The position numbers were made by a program, and so were the translations under genes. 64,000 nucleotides of DNA from Coriobacteriaceae bacterium (GTDB taxonomy: Bacteria; Actinomycetota; Coriobacteriia; Coriobacteriales; Coriobacteriaceae), in NCBI GenBank assembly GCA_025992855.1, contig DAJPGB010000001.1, positions 1,240,001-1,304,000 on the forward strand, given 5' to 3'. Of the stretch, positions 1-8,608 are shown in pieces; position 1 is the stretch's first letter, and each line of letters begins with the position of its first letter. The notes beneath the pieces were generated by a model that was given only the letters and a program-made list of their open reading frames with translations, was not told the DNA's origin and did not search any database.

Positions 1-624
1 CATGGCAATCCATTGATGGGCAGAAAGCGTGGCGAACAGCCAGGTCTCGTTGTTGTCGGCGATAATGATCTGGTCGTTAGTGCAAGTGCCCTGCTCGTCG
101 ATCAGGCGGCCGAGGAGCTCGACGCCCTCGCGGGCATTGGCGCTCTGGCCCAGGATGACGCTGCCGTAGCTGTACTCGCCGATGCCGGTAGCCTCATCGA
201 TTGGGTCTGCTGCTTTGGCATCCTCGTTATAGGAGGTGCTCAGCGTAGCGGAGCAAGAGACACCCTTCTCGTTGATACCGGCTTCGGAGTAGGCGTCGGT
301 GTGGCCCTCCCAATTGGAGGGATGGTCACGTACGTAGCTGTAGCGATATGTAGGCTTATTCGAAGTGTATTCGAAAGCAGACTCATTCGAGCTGTACGTA
401 AAGCCAGCTTCGTGGGCAGGTTCGATGCCGAAGTGTTTGAGGTAACGCGCACCAAAGTCCTCGGCACGGCCGTAGTACGTGTTGCCATCGGCCGTTAGGT
501 TTTTGCCCATGTAGATCTGCGTGCAGGCGAGCGCAGAGGTCGGCATGGACATGATGGTTGCGGCTCCAAAAGCAAGGCCAATGCCAAGCTTTTTGAGCGC
601 GTTGACGGGGTGAGTTTTCCTCAT
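1..624 (-). CDS. C69-family secreted dipeptidase, 3' end outside window
   Basis: The first 208 codons of a peptidase C69 family protein lie here; the C-terminus is beyond the window edge. The ATG is preceded by a GGGAGGG ribosome binding site. Residues 1-33 form a signal peptide (basic start, hydrophobic core, end TSALA). Cleavage there would expose Cys34 of ACTQIYMGKN, the N-terminal nucleophile expected in this Ntn-hydrolase family. YYGRAEDF follows, as is typical for PepD-like dipeptidases. The expected role is hydrolysis of dipeptides outside the membrane. The residue at -3 from Cys34 is Ala rather than Leu, so a lipoprotein is less likely. It stands alone, with its promoter somewhere in 670-850. 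Confidence 0.85.
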   Translation of the reverse strand, partial: MRKTHPVNALKKLGIGLAFGAATIMSMPTSALACTQIYMGKNLTADGNTYYGRAEDFGARYLKHFGIEPAHEAGFTYSSNESAFEYTSNKPTYRYSYVRDHPSNWEGHTDAYSEAGINEKGVSCSATLSTSYNEDAKAADPIDEATGIGEYSYGSVILGQSANAREGVELLGRLIDEQGTCTNDQIIIADNNETWLFATLSAHQWIAM

Positions 625-643
625 AATCCCTCCCAGCGTGCGA

Positions 644-667
644 AAGCCCTCTGTCGCCAGAGGGCTT
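644..667 (-). promoter_or_regulatory. Leader hairpin before C69 peptidase
   Basis: A 9-bp perfect stem (AAGCCCTCT / AGAGGGCTT) with a 6-nt loop lies about 20 nt upstream of the peptidase start, in its 5' leader. It has no T-run in the direction of transcription, so it is more likely an mRNA-stabilising or regulatory stem than a terminator. Confidence 0.4.
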
Positions 668-858
668 CAGCCAATAAAGACACTCCATTAGCGTAACGAA
701 CTGGAAACAATATTCATCTATGAAAATAACTTACTCGATAAGCGTGATGAAATATGCGATGAGCGGCTAAATATACTCAGTTTGTAGCTTTACTTTAATA
801 AAGACTCCCTGCAATTACTGCATCTCAATAAAGCGTCTGGAAATACCGAAATGAAAAA
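668..858. other. AT-rich intergenic promoter region
   Basis: This stretch lies between the C69 peptidase and the terminator of the lipid kinase operon. It is markedly more AT-rich than the flanking genes. I see no open reading frame with a ribosome binding site and no repeat. It presumably holds the minus-strand promoter of the peptidase gene, but I cannot choose a -35/-10 pair with confidence. Confidence 0.35.
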
Positions 859-895
859 TCCCCCGCTGTTTGGCAAATGCATAAACAGCGGGGGA
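859..895 (-). terminator. Rho-independent terminator of lipid kinase operon
   Basis: A 13-bp perfect stem (TCCCCCGCTGTTT and its complement) with an 11-nt loop is followed, on the minus strand, by a run of T. It lies just downstream of the 30-codon membrane gene. Confidence 0.8.
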
Positions 896-896
896 G

Positions 897-918
897 ATGA
901 TATTCGGATGAATATCAT
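897..918. repeat. Perfect 9-bp palindrome
   Basis: ATGATATTC, four bases, then GAATATCAT. It lies between the stop codon of the 30-codon gene and the terminator. It could be an operator or an mRNA hairpin; nothing decides between them. Confidence 0.4.
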
Positions 919-930
919 ACCAATGTGGAA

Positions 931-1023
931 TTACTTCTTCCGGCGGTGAATCACGTTGATCGCATAGCCGACGAGCATGGCCAAAACGATGACGATAAAG
1001 CCGAGCAGGGGATTGTCGTTCAT
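931..1023 (-). CDS. 30-residue single-span membrane protein
   Basis: This is a very short gene. The ATG lies 9 nt past the stop codon of the lipid kinase and has an AGGAGG ribosome binding site overlapping that stop. The protein is about 30 residues: a short polar start (MNDNPLLG), one hydrophobic span of about 17 residues (FIVIVLAMLVGYAINVI) and a basic tail (HRRKK). That predicts an inner-membrane protein with its C-terminus in the cytoplasm. A strong terminator follows. I do not recognise a family. Its position suggests it is co-transcribed with the lipid kinase and may act at the membrane with it; that is inference only. Confidence 0.6.
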   Translation of the reverse strand: MNDNPLLGFIVIVLAMLVGYAINVIHRRKK

Positions 1024-1032
1024 GGGGTCCTC

Positions 1033-1950
1033 CTATTTACCGAGCGGTGAGAATTCGTCGACGATGAGGTCGAGGCATTGCGGAAGCGCGCGGGCGCCAA
1101 AGACGCCGGAGTTGCTGGAGATAATCTCGCCATCGAACTGCATGCCCAGCGACGGTGTACAGGTAATCTTAGCTTCCTTGGTCTGGATGATCTTGAACTG
1201 CGGGCGACCGAGCACCTTGCCGGCGGGGTCGAGTGCGGCGGTGATCACGGTGGGCAGCAACTGCACGGTTTTTACGGGCTCGATGACCGCGATGTCGACC
1301 ATGCCGTCGTTCATGCGGCAGTCTGGGAACAGGTTGATGTCGTTTTGGATGACCGAGGTGTTGCCTGCCATGCAGCAGATGCCGTCGAGCTCCTCGACAA
1401 TGCCGTCATGCTCAATCGTAAAGCGCGCCACTGTGGGATTGGGCGTGGCAAGCGCCGACAGGAAGTAGGCGATCTCGCCGATGTCGTTTTTGGTGGGGGC
1501 GGCCTTCATCATGATCTCGGCGTCGAAGCCCGAGCCGGCGATGATGATAAAGCCGTGGCGCTTCTCGTTGCCGTCCTCGTCGAGCCAAAAGAGCTCACCC
1601 ATGTCGACCTTGACCGTGCGGCCGGCGCGGCAGGCCTTGGCGAGTGCCGCCGCCTCGGGGGCATTGCCTATGTTGTTGAAGAACAGGCATGCCGTGCCAG
1701 AGGGGAAGACGAGTGTGGGGACGCCGCATCCGCGCATCTGGTCGAGCACGTTGGAGACGGTGCCGTCGCCGCCCGAGACCACCACGCGATCGAACTCGCG
1801 CACGTCCGCCACGGCGTCCTCGGGCTCCATGCCATCGCCGATAAAGCGCATCACGACCTCGTCGCCGCCCTGCGCGAGGGCGTGCGTGAATGCGAAGATT
1901 TCATCTGAGCTGGGGCCCGATGCCGGGTTGTGGATGATAAGGCAGCGCAT
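1033..1950 (-). CDS. Diacylglycerol kinase family lipid kinase
   Basis: A 305-residue protein of the DagK_cat (YegS/BmrU) family, which phosphorylates lipids such as diacylglycerol at the cytoplasmic membrane face. It shows the nucleotide-binding start IIHNPASG (residues 5-12), the GGDGT loop near residue 59, a substrate loop PSGTACLFFN in place of the commoner P-GTGND, and the C-terminal MQFDGE motif. Length is normal. It is followed directly by a 30-codon membrane gene and a terminator, and is divergent from RNase D with about 100 nt between starts. The exact lipid substrate cannot be told from sequence. Confidence 0.88.
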   Translation of the reverse strand: MRCLIIHNPASGPSSDEIFAFTHALAQGGDEVVMRFIGDGMEPEDAVADVREFDRVVVSGGDGTVSNVLDQMRGCGVPTLVFPSGTACLFFNNIGNAPEAAALAKACRAGRTVKVDMGELFWLDEDGNEKRHGFIIIAGSGFDAEIMMKAAPTKNDIGEIAYFLSALATPNPTVARFTIEHDGIVEELDGICCMAGNTSVIQNDINLFPDCRMNDGMVDIAVIEPVKTVQLLPTVITAALDPAGKVLGRPQFKIIQTKEAKITCTPSLGMQFDGEIISSNSGVFGARALPQCLDLIVDEFSPLGK

Positions 1951-2048
1951 ACTTACGTTCCCGTTCTGTGACTAACCGAGTATAGTTGTAAGGCAATGCC
2001 GATATCCTACCCGTGTTTTTCGGGCCTAACCTTATTCGATGGGTTGAT

Positions 2049-3182
2049 ATGTACATTTCCACACATCAGGCTCTACTCGACTTTTGCCAGCGCGCCCGCG
2101 AGTTCGACGCGATTGCCGTCGATACCGAGTTTTTGCGCGAGCGCACGTTCCATCCGCGTCTGTGCCTGGTTCAGATTGCCACCCCTGCCGAGAGCGTCGC
2201 GGTCGACCCCCTGGTGATCGACGACCTGTCGCCGCTCGCCGAGCTTATGGCCGATGAGAGCGTAACCAAGGTGTTCCACGCCTGCTCGCAGGATATGGAG
2301 GTCATGCTCCATACTGTGGGCGTGCTGCCGCGTCCTATTTTTGATACGCAGGTGGCCGCCGCCTTTTTGGGTGAGCGCCAGCAGATTTCCTACGGCGCGC
2401 TCGTGCAGACGTTTTGCGGCGTCTCGCTGCCCAAGACTGAGTCGCTGACCGATTGGTCGCGCCGCCCGCTGACCGACAAACAAATTGAGTACGCGATCGA
2501 TGACGTCAAGTACTTAATCGTGGCCTATACCGAGATGATGAGCCGCCTGCGCGAGCTGGGCCGCGTGGACTGGGTGCTCGACGAGCTACGCCCGCTGGCC
2601 GACGAGTCGCATTATCGCGCCGACCGTCACGAGGCATTCCGTAAGGTCAAGCGCATCAACTCCTGCAGCCGCCATCAGCTGGGCATCGCGCGCGAGCTCG
2701 CCGCCTGGCGCGAGGACCGCGCCGAGCGCCGCAACATCCCGCGCAAGTGGGTCATGTCCGACGATACGCTGCTGGCGCTCGTCAAGCGCAATCCCGTGCG
2801 TGTCGAGGAGTTCCGCAGTATCCGCGGCACCGATCAGCTGGGGGAGCGCGACGTGGACGGCGCGCTCATGGCCATCAAGCGCGGCGCGAGTTGCCCGCAC
2901 GATCGCCTGCCGCTCATGGTGCGCGGACACCGCCAGATCTCGCCGGAGCTGGAGAGCGTGACGGATCTGATGTATGCGCTCATTCGCCTGGTTGCCGAGC
3001 GCTCGGGCGTGGCGACCTCGGTCATTGCCTCGCGCGATGACTTGGCCGACTACATTGAGCATCCCGAGCAGAGCTCCCTGCGCGAAGGCTGGCGTTTTGA
3101 GCTTGTGGGCTCGCGCCTGGACGATCTGCTTTCCGGCAATATGGGGTTGACGGTGAAGGACGGCAAAATCGAGCTTTTATAG
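2049..3182 (+). CDS. rnd: Ribonuclease D (DEDDy 3'-5' exonuclease with HRDC)
   Basis: The protein is 377 residues from the chosen ATG (MYISTHQALL), which aligns with the usual RNase D start; a GTG 36 nt upstream is possible, and neither has a clear ribosome binding site. The DEDD exonuclease domain fills the first half, with motif I DTEF near residue 20 and a motif III of the form YAIDDVKYL near residue 155. An HRDC-type helical domain follows around residues 205-285. The role is 3' trimming of tRNA and other RNA in the cytoplasm. It is divergent from the lipid kinase. Confidence 0.88.
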   Translation: MYISTHQALLDFCQRAREFDAIAVDTEFLRERTFHPRLCLVQIATPAESVAVDPLVIDDLSPLAELMADESVTKVFHACSQDMEVMLHTVGVLPRPIFDTQVAAAFLGERQQISYGALVQTFCGVSLPKTESLTDWSRRPLTDKQIEYAIDDVKYLIVAYTEMMSRLRELGRVDWVLDELRPLADESHYRADRHEAFRKVKRINSCSRHQLGIARELAAWREDRAERRNIPRKWVMSDDTLLALVKRNPVRVEEFRSIRGTDQLGERDVDGALMAIKRGASCPHDRLPLMVRGHRQISPELESVTDLMYALIRLVAERSGVATSVIASRDDLADYIEHPEQSSLREGWRFELVGSRLDDLLSGNMGLTVKDGKIELL

Positions 3183-3307
3183 TTACGCGGTTTTACCAAA
3201 CGCTGCAAACGTTCTAGAGCAGCAATGCCAAAACATCGATGGCGTCTCGTTGGCTGGGCGAGTGGGTAGAATGCCTCCAACGTGTAACTCGATTCGGAGG
3301 AATTCGC

Positions 3308-4012
3308 ATGCCCTATTACTATGGATACGGCTTTGGCATTGACCCGCTGTACCTGCTGGTTGTTCTTGTCTGCACGGTGCTTGGCCTTGTCGCACAGAAC
3401 TATATCAACTCGACGTACAAAACCTGGTCCAAGGTTCGCTCGGACGGCGATACGGGTGCCACGGTCGCTCGCCGCATGCTCGATGCCAACGGTTGTAGCG
3501 CCGTGGGTATCAAGGGTGTCGCTGGCGAGCTCACCGATCATTACAACCCGCAGGACAACAACCTGTATCTGTCGGATGCCAACCGTTCGGGCGGGTCGGT
3601 CGCAAGCGTTGCCGTCGCCTGTCACGAGGCGGGCCACGCCGCCCAGCGTCAAAGCGGCTACGCCATGATGAAAGTGCGTACCGCCCTGGTTCCGGTTGTC
3701 AACTTTACCCAGAACACTTGGACCATCGTGTTGCTCTTGGGCCTGTTTATGAACATTGCCGGGCTCACATCCCTCGCGTTGATCTTCTTCTCGTTTAGTG
3801 TACTGTTTCAACTCGTTACGCTGCCTGTCGAGATTGACGCCAGCCGACGCGCCGTGGCGTACATCGAGCAGTCGGGTATGAGTTCCAAGCAGGTCAACGG
3901 CGCCAAGAAGGTGCTGACGGCCGCCGCGCTTACCTATGTTGCTGCTGCGCTCACCTCGATTATTCAGCTGCTCTATCTTATGGCTCGCTACAACAGAAAC
4001 TCCAACCGATAA
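3308..4012 (+). CDS. Membrane zinc metallopeptidase (Zn_peptidase_2 / YugP type)
   Basis: A 234-residue membrane protein. The start is the ATG with GGAGGAATTCGC just before it, not the in-frame codon 69 nt upstream. It begins with a hydrophobic span (YLLVVLVCTVLGL). The zinc-binding HEAGH helix lies near residue 106, and at least two more spans follow around residues 135-175 and at the end. This arrangement matches the putative neutral zinc metallopeptidase family (PF04298, YugP). Substrates are unknown. It ends at a strong hairpin before xseA. Confidence 0.85.
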   Translation: MPYYYGYGFGIDPLYLLVVLVCTVLGLVAQNYINSTYKTWSKVRSDGDTGATVARRMLDANGCSAVGIKGVAGELTDHYNPQDNNLYLSDANRSGGSVASVAVACHEAGHAAQRQSGYAMMKVRTALVPVVNFTQNTWTIVLLLGLFMNIAGLTSLALIFFSFSVLFQLVTLPVEIDASRRAVAYIEQSGMSSKQVNGAKKVLTAAALTYVAAALTSIIQLLYLMARYNRNSNR

Positions 4013-4028
4013 CAAATTGGGTCGCTGG

Positions 4029-4058
4029 GCGCCGCGGGGATTCGTGTCCCCGCGGCGC
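4029..4058. terminator. 12-bp perfect hairpin after zinc peptidase
   Basis: GCGCCGCGGGGA pairs perfectly with its complement across a 6-nt loop, 16 nt after the stop codon. The T-run is poor (TGTACTATG follows), so it may be a weak terminator or a processing stem. Confidence 0.55.
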
Positions 4059-4127
4059 TGTACTATGTGTTGGACTTGAATTTGCGCAGGGCCGAAGCCC
4101 TTGTGCACGATGACGAAAGGAGGCTGC

Positions 4128-5579
4128 GTGGCAGGCTGGAATCTAACCGGCAATGCCGTTTCCGCCGAGTTTGACGGTTCGGATGAGCAGGAGCGCAAGG
4201 AGCTCAGCGTGAGCCAGGCGGTAGAAATCGCTGCCGGTGCGCTCGATGCCATTCCGCAGCTGAGCGTTTTGGGCGAGGTCACGGGTTTCCGTGGTCCCAA
4301 CGCCCGAAGCGGCCACTGCTACTTCCAGATTAAAGACGACTCGGCCGCCGTCGACTGCATCATCTGGAAGGGCGCCTATCTCAAGCGTACCTTCGATCTG
4401 CGTGACGGCATGCAGGTGAGCTTTAAGGGCAGCTTCAACCTCTATAAGCCCACGGGTCGTATGAGCTTTGTCGCTCGCTCGTTTTCGCTGGCGGGGGAGG
4501 GTCTGCTGCGTCAACAAGTGGCGCAACTGGCCGAAAAGCTACGCCGCGAGGGCCTAATGGACGAAGCGCGCAAGCGCCACATCCCGGTGTTCTGCTCCCG
4601 CGTGGCGGTCGTCACCTCGCTTTCCGGTGCGGTAATCGACGACGTCAAGCGTACGCTGCGCCGACGCAACCCGCTCGTCGAGCTCGTCTGCGTGGGCGCA
4701 AAGGTCCAGGGCGAGGGTGCGCCGGCAGAGCTTATTGAAGGCTTGCGCCGCGCTGCTGCCATTACGCCGGCGCCCGACTGTATTTTGCTGGTGCGCGGCG
4801 GCGGCTCCTTTGAGGACCTCATGACCTTTAATGACGAGGAGCTTGCCCGCGCGGTGGCGGCTTGTCCCGTGCCCGTGGTGACCGGCATTGGCCATGAGCC
4901 CGATACTTCGATTTGCGACATGGTGAGCGACCGTCGCGCCTCCACGCCTACGGCGGCGGCCGAATCGGTGGCGCCGGCTATGACGGAGTTGGCCGATGTA
5001 CTCGAGGCGCGCCATCAGCGCCTGGGTGCCGCGATGGCATCGATGATTGGGTCGGCCCAGGTCGACCTGGAGATGCTCGATCAGCGCGGTCGCCGTGCCT
5101 GGGATACCTATTCGGCTCGCTTGGGCGATGCACTCGATGCGGCTGCGTGCCGCCCGTGCCTCAACGACCCCACATTTATGGTTGAGCGTCGCGAATCGGA
5201 GCTTGCGCTGACTGCTGATCGCCTGTCGGGCGCCATAGTACGCTCGGTCGGGACATTCCGCTCCAACTTTGAGCGCTTGCCCGAGCGTCTGGTTACAAGC
5301 ACCTCGGGGCTCGATGGCAAGCGCCATGCGCTCACGCTTGCGAGTTCCCGTCTGGAGCATCAGGGACGTTCGATGCTCAGCAAGCCCGCGTCCGACCTGG
5401 GCCGAGCTGCCGCGTCGCTTGATGCCCTGTCGCCGCTCAAGGTGCTTGCCCGCGGCTATTCCATCGCGTACAGCGATGATGGGGTGGCCACGAGCGCCAA
5501 GACCTTTAAGCCCGGCGACGCCATCCGCGTGCGCATGGCAGACGGTAACGTTGCGGCAACGGTCGATACGGTCGAGTAG
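4128..5579 (+). CDS. xseA: Exodeoxyribonuclease VII large subunit
   Basis: Catalytic large subunit of ExoVII, which degrades single-stranded DNA to oligonucleotides. The chosen start is GTG, four bases after AGGAGG, giving 483 residues; an in-frame ATG 27 nt upstream lacks this site. An N-terminal OB-fold binds DNA (around GEVTGFRGPN). The catalytic domain shows LVRGGGSFEDL and TGIGHEPDTSI, typical of the family. A helical, Ala/Arg-rich region precedes the short C-terminal domain with LARGYSIAY. xseB starts 42 nt downstream, so both subunits are made from one transcript. Confidence 0.93.
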   Translation: MAGWNLTGNAVSAEFDGSDEQERKELSVSQAVEIAAGALDAIPQLSVLGEVTGFRGPNARSGHCYFQIKDDSAAVDCIIWKGAYLKRTFDLRDGMQVSFKGSFNLYKPTGRMSFVARSFSLAGEGLLRQQVAQLAEKLRREGLMDEARKRHIPVFCSRVAVVTSLSGAVIDDVKRTLRRRNPLVELVCVGAKVQGEGAPAELIEGLRRAAAITPAPDCILLVRGGGSFEDLMTFNDEELARAVAACPVPVVTGIGHEPDTSICDMVSDRRASTPTAAAESVAPAMTELADVLEARHQRLGAAMASMIGSAQVDLEMLDQRGRRAWDTYSARLGDALDAAACRPCLNDPTFMVERRESELALTADRLSGAIVRSVGTFRSNFERLPERLVTSTSGLDGKRHALTLASSRLEHQGRSMLSKPASDLGRAAASLDALSPLKVLARGYSIAYSDDGVATSAKTFKPGDAIRVRMADGNVAATVDTVE

Positions 5580-5621
5580 ACCGCGTTTCATAGCGATAAA
5601 CCTTTAGGAAAGGAAGCAGAT

Positions 5622-5888
5622 ATGGCAGAGAAAACCCCGGTCGAGCAGCTTACGTACAAGCAGGCCTCGCAGGAGTTGGAGCTCATCATTCGCAGCTTGG
5701 AGTCGGGCGATATGGAGCTCGAGGAATCGCTCGAGAGCTATACCCGCGGCGTCGAGCTCCTCAAGAGCCTGCGCACCCGCCTGTCCGATGCCGAGCAGAA
5801 GGTCTCGGTGCTTCTTAAGGACGTCGACGGCAACGACGTGCTCGCCGACGGCGAAGCCGCCAACACCGACGACAATCTCTCGTTCTAG
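5622..5888 (+). CDS. xseB: Exodeoxyribonuclease VII small subunit
   Basis: An 88-residue helical protein with the family core LTYKQASQELELIIRSLE and LEESLESYTRG. It forms a long helical hairpin that binds the XseA C-terminal region. A GGAAAGGAAG ribosome binding site precedes the ATG. It lies 42 nt after xseA in the same direction. Length is slightly over the usual 75-80 because of an acidic tail. Confidence 0.92.
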   Translation: MAEKTPVEQLTYKQASQELELIIRSLESGDMELEESLESYTRGVELLKSLRTRLSDAEQKVSVLLKDVDGNDVLADGEAANTDDNLSF

Positions 5889-5937
5889 CCATCCCGACCA
5901 AATATAATTACCTTGGTCTGTGAGAAAGGAACCAACT

Positions 5938-6273
5938 ATGTGCGATTGCATCTTCTGCAAAATTGCCAACCACGAGATCCCCTCGACCGTTGTCTATGAG
6001 GATGACCAGGTCATCGCCTTCGACGACCTCAATCCCCAGGCGCCGGTCCATACGCTCGTGATCCCCAAGAAGCATTACAGTGACATCGCCGACAACGTAC
6101 CTGCCGAGACCATGGGCGCCATGGCTCACGCCATCCAGGAGGTCGCTAAGGCCAAGGGCTTGGAGGACGGTTTCCGCGTCATCTCCAACAAGGGCGTCAA
6201 CGCCGGCCAGACCGTCATGCACTTCCACATGCACGTTCTCGGTGGCAAGAACCTGGGCGAGAACCTCATCTGA
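5938..6273 (+). CDS. HIT-family nucleotide hydrolase (HINT-like)
   Basis: A 111-residue protein starting MCDCIFCKI, with GAAAGGA upstream; the in-frame codons before this ATG are probably not translated. The histidine triad HFHMHVLGG lies near residues 98-106, and CIFCKIAN at the start is the usual family opening. HINT proteins remove AMP from phosphoramidates or acyl-adenylates. It is 49 nt after xseB and may share its transcript. Confidence 0.9.
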   Translation: MCDCIFCKIANHEIPSTVVYEDDQVIAFDDLNPQAPVHTLVIPKKHYSDIADNVPAETMGAMAHAIQEVAKAKGLEDGFRVISNKGVNAGQTVMHFHMHVLGGKNLGENLI

Positions 6274-6314
6274 GGGCGCGTAGGCCGTCGACTTGGCTGC
6301 CTTTGGAGTAATCT

Positions 6315-7205
6315 ATGCAGCTTTCTCAACTCGAATACCTTCAAGCTGTAGCGAACTATGGCGGCGTGCGCAAAGCAGCTCGCGCCGTTCACGTGAGTCC
6401 GCAGGCCGTTTCGTCGGCAATAAAAAAGTTGGAATCTGAGTATCAGATTGTTTTGCTCGACCGATCGGCGGGGGAGGCTGTTTTGTCTCCGGCGGGCAGA
6501 GAATTTGCGCGTCGTGCACGCGTGATCCTGGCGCAAGTCGACGATCTCAAAAAGTACGCTCAATCGGGGAACGGCGGCGTTTCGCCCGACGGCCATTTCC
6601 GTCTTTACGCCCCCTGTCTTCACGGGCGGGGGCTCCTTTTTTCCGAAAACTGGTACGACTCGTTTGAAAGCTCGCGCCCTCAGATTCATCTTGATGTGTG
6701 GCATCAGCCAACGGCAACATGCTTTGAATCACTTATACTTAGAATTTCGGACGCGGCTATCTCGTTTGAGGAACCACGGGACAGCGTCCTTTCTTCAAAA
6801 TATATGGGTGAAAAGGAGCTCAGGGTTCTTTCATGCCCAGCTGGTCATCAATCTGTTGACGCTATGACCATTCGTGAGTTACTGGGCGGCAGGCTCGCTG
6901 TTCCCATTAATTTGTCACCCTGTCTCAATGCAATCAATCAATGTCCCGAAGCTCAGCTGGTTAATTTCCGCTTTCGCGATGTCGAATACGGAAGCAGGGC
7001 GCAGGCTGAGTTTCTTCAAGCCGGGGGATTGATATTGAGTTTTTCTGGCTCTTCTCTCGCATCAGATGGATTGGAAGTGAGCGAGTGCTCTATTGAAGGC
7101 TCGCATGACGTAGCCTTGCCCATCTACTTTTGCTATCGACAAAATGCCTGGACCGATCGACACCAGACGGTATTTCTTCACCTATTGCGTCATCTTGCTT
7201 CGTGA
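6315..7205 (+). CDS. LysR-family transcriptional regulator
   Basis: A 296-residue protein. The N-terminal winged helix-turn-helix (residues 1-60, LEYLQAVANYGGVRKAARAV) is of LysR type; the rest is an effector-binding domain with weak similarity to the classical fold. GGAG precedes the ATG. Codon use is less GC-biased than in the neighbours (many T- and A-ending codons), as in the MFS gene that follows, suggesting the pair was acquired together. LysR proteins often control an adjacent gene; here the next gene is in the same direction 119 nt downstream, so control of the transporter is likely but unproven. Confidence 0.82.
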   Translation: MQLSQLEYLQAVANYGGVRKAARAVHVSPQAVSSAIKKLESEYQIVLLDRSAGEAVLSPAGREFARRARVILAQVDDLKKYAQSGNGGVSPDGHFRLYAPCLHGRGLLFSENWYDSFESSRPQIHLDVWHQPTATCFESLILRISDAAISFEEPRDSVLSSKYMGEKELRVLSCPAGHQSVDAMTIRELLGGRLAVPINLSPCLNAINQCPEAQLVNFRFRDVEYGSRAQAEFLQAGGLILSFSGSSLASDGLEVSECSIEGSHDVALPIYFCYRQNAWTDRHQTVFLHLLRHLAS

Positions 7206-7219
7206 GGCCATTTGGCCTC
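7204..7219 (+). terminator. Short hairpin after LysR gene
   Basis: GAGGCCA and TGGCCTC pair across two bases, overlapping the stop codon of the LysR gene, with a weak T-rich sequence after it. A partial terminator is possible. Confidence 0.4.
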
Positions 7220-7324
7220 GTGTTGTCAAGTGAATGTTGACGCCTTGTAACACATGACTGACGGCTTTGCCCTCATGCTTTTCCAAGATTCCGATTCAGA
7301 TTGTTGACTCTTGGAGGGCGGAGC

Positions 7325-8485
7325 ATGAAAAACCGTACGGTTTTGCTTTATATGACGTTCGTTTTTCTGTCGAACTTCAGCACCATTTTGTATTTTCTGA
7401 CGGTTTACCTTGAATTCGTCGGATTCTCGATAGTGGCGATTTCTAGCATGATGATTGCATATCAAGTGAGCAAGTTCATCCTCGAAGTTCCCACTGGCTA
7501 TATTGCTGATAGGTTTGGACGAAAGACAAGCGGTCTCGTTGGCGTCGTGGGGATGCTTGGATACTACGCTGCCCTGCTTCTCGTCCGTTTCCCTCTGCTT
7601 TTAATCGGTGCGTTCGCTCTCAAAGGTTTTGCCGTTGCATGTCTGAGCGGATCCATAGAAGCGATTTACATTGACAGCGTCTCTCAGGACCAGCTCGTAA
7701 GACTTAATGTCGTTGAGCGATTTGTTTTCTATGCCTCTTATGCCATCTCCGCTTGCGTGGGTGGTTTCATTTCGTCTGTCGGTGCATATCTCATTGGTCT
7801 TTCGGCAGATATCATCGCAATGGTGTTGACGTTGGTTGTCGTTGTCTGCATTCCTGAGATGCGAAGAGGGGGCACTGCGGGGGCACCTGAGCGTGGAATT
7901 AGCCCGAAGATGATCGGTGCCGCTATTGCGTGTAATGGCATTCTTCGTTCAGCGTTCATCATGGACTGTTCTCAGGCATTTGCTTTTGTCGCCCTGGAAG
8001 ACTTTTTCTCACTGCTGCTTGCGGGCCGCGGAATGAATTCCGTCGCTTCGGGTGTGACCATTGCGGTCCAGCTCCTTGCCTCGGCCTCCATGGGGCTTAT
8101 TGTGCCCAGTGTGATTGCTCATGTCGACAAGGGCCGTTTTGCGCGTATTTGCGGCATCATTCGCTTAGTATTGACAGCTTTGTTTTTGATCCCCCTTACT
8201 CCGGCTAATTTGCTGCCCGTGTTCTATGTGCTGCAGACGGTTGCGTACTCGTTGTTTGCCCCAATCAAATACTCAGTTTTCCAAAATGCTGCCGACTCAT
8301 TGATGCGCTGTTCACTGATTTCGGTTCAAAGCCAGATGGTAGCGGTAGGTGCTGTTCTTTTCTATCTGCTCAACGCTGTGTTGAGTAGCGTTGCGGGCAT
8401 TCGAGTCGTATTGCTTGTTGCGCTCGGGATTTCTTCCCTGGTGTATATCCCCGCGCTATTTCGTCTTACAAGTCAAAGGCCATGA
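7325..8485 (+). CDS. MFS transporter
   Basis: A 386-residue protein with about twelve hydrophobic spans and no signal peptide. Start chosen at MKNRTVLL because TTGGAGGGCGGAGC lies just before it. The loop between spans 2 and 3 reads GYIADRFGRKTSG, the major facilitator signature G-x3-D-R-x-G-R-K. Central loop around residue 190 is short and charged. Substrate is not evident; a drug or metabolite exporter is the usual assumption. It shares the lower-GC codon use of the upstream LysR gene. Confidence 0.85.
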   Translation: MKNRTVLLYMTFVFLSNFSTILYFLTVYLEFVGFSIVAISSMMIAYQVSKFILEVPTGYIADRFGRKTSGLVGVVGMLGYYAALLLVRFPLLLIGAFALKGFAVACLSGSIEAIYIDSVSQDQLVRLNVVERFVFYASYAISACVGGFISSVGAYLIGLSADIIAMVLTLVVVVCIPEMRRGGTAGAPERGISPKMIGAAIACNGILRSAFIMDCSQAFAFVALEDFFSLLLAGRGMNSVASGVTIAVQLLASASMGLIVPSVIAHVDKGRFARICGIIRLVLTALFLIPLTPANLLPVFYVLQTVAYSLFAPIKYSVFQNAADSLMRCSLISVQSQMVAVGAVLFYLLNAVLSSVAGIRVVLLVALGISSLVYIPALFRLTSQRP

Positions 8486-8520
8486 GTATTTAGGCACCGA
8501 TAACTTATATATCAACGCAA

Positions 8521-8559
8521 CAATAAACCTGAGCGCGAGGGCGTTTGGGTTTATTATTG
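8521..8559 (+). promoter_or_regulatory. Inverted repeat before first acetate kinase
   Basis: CAATAAACC and GGTTTATT pair across an 18-nt loop, about 50 nt upstream of the first ackA. It could end the MFS transcript or lie in the ackA leader. Confidence 0.35.
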
Positions 8560-8608
8560 AAGCGTATGTAACCTGGCGGCGCCACACCGCCTGTTAGTAG
8601 GGAGACAC

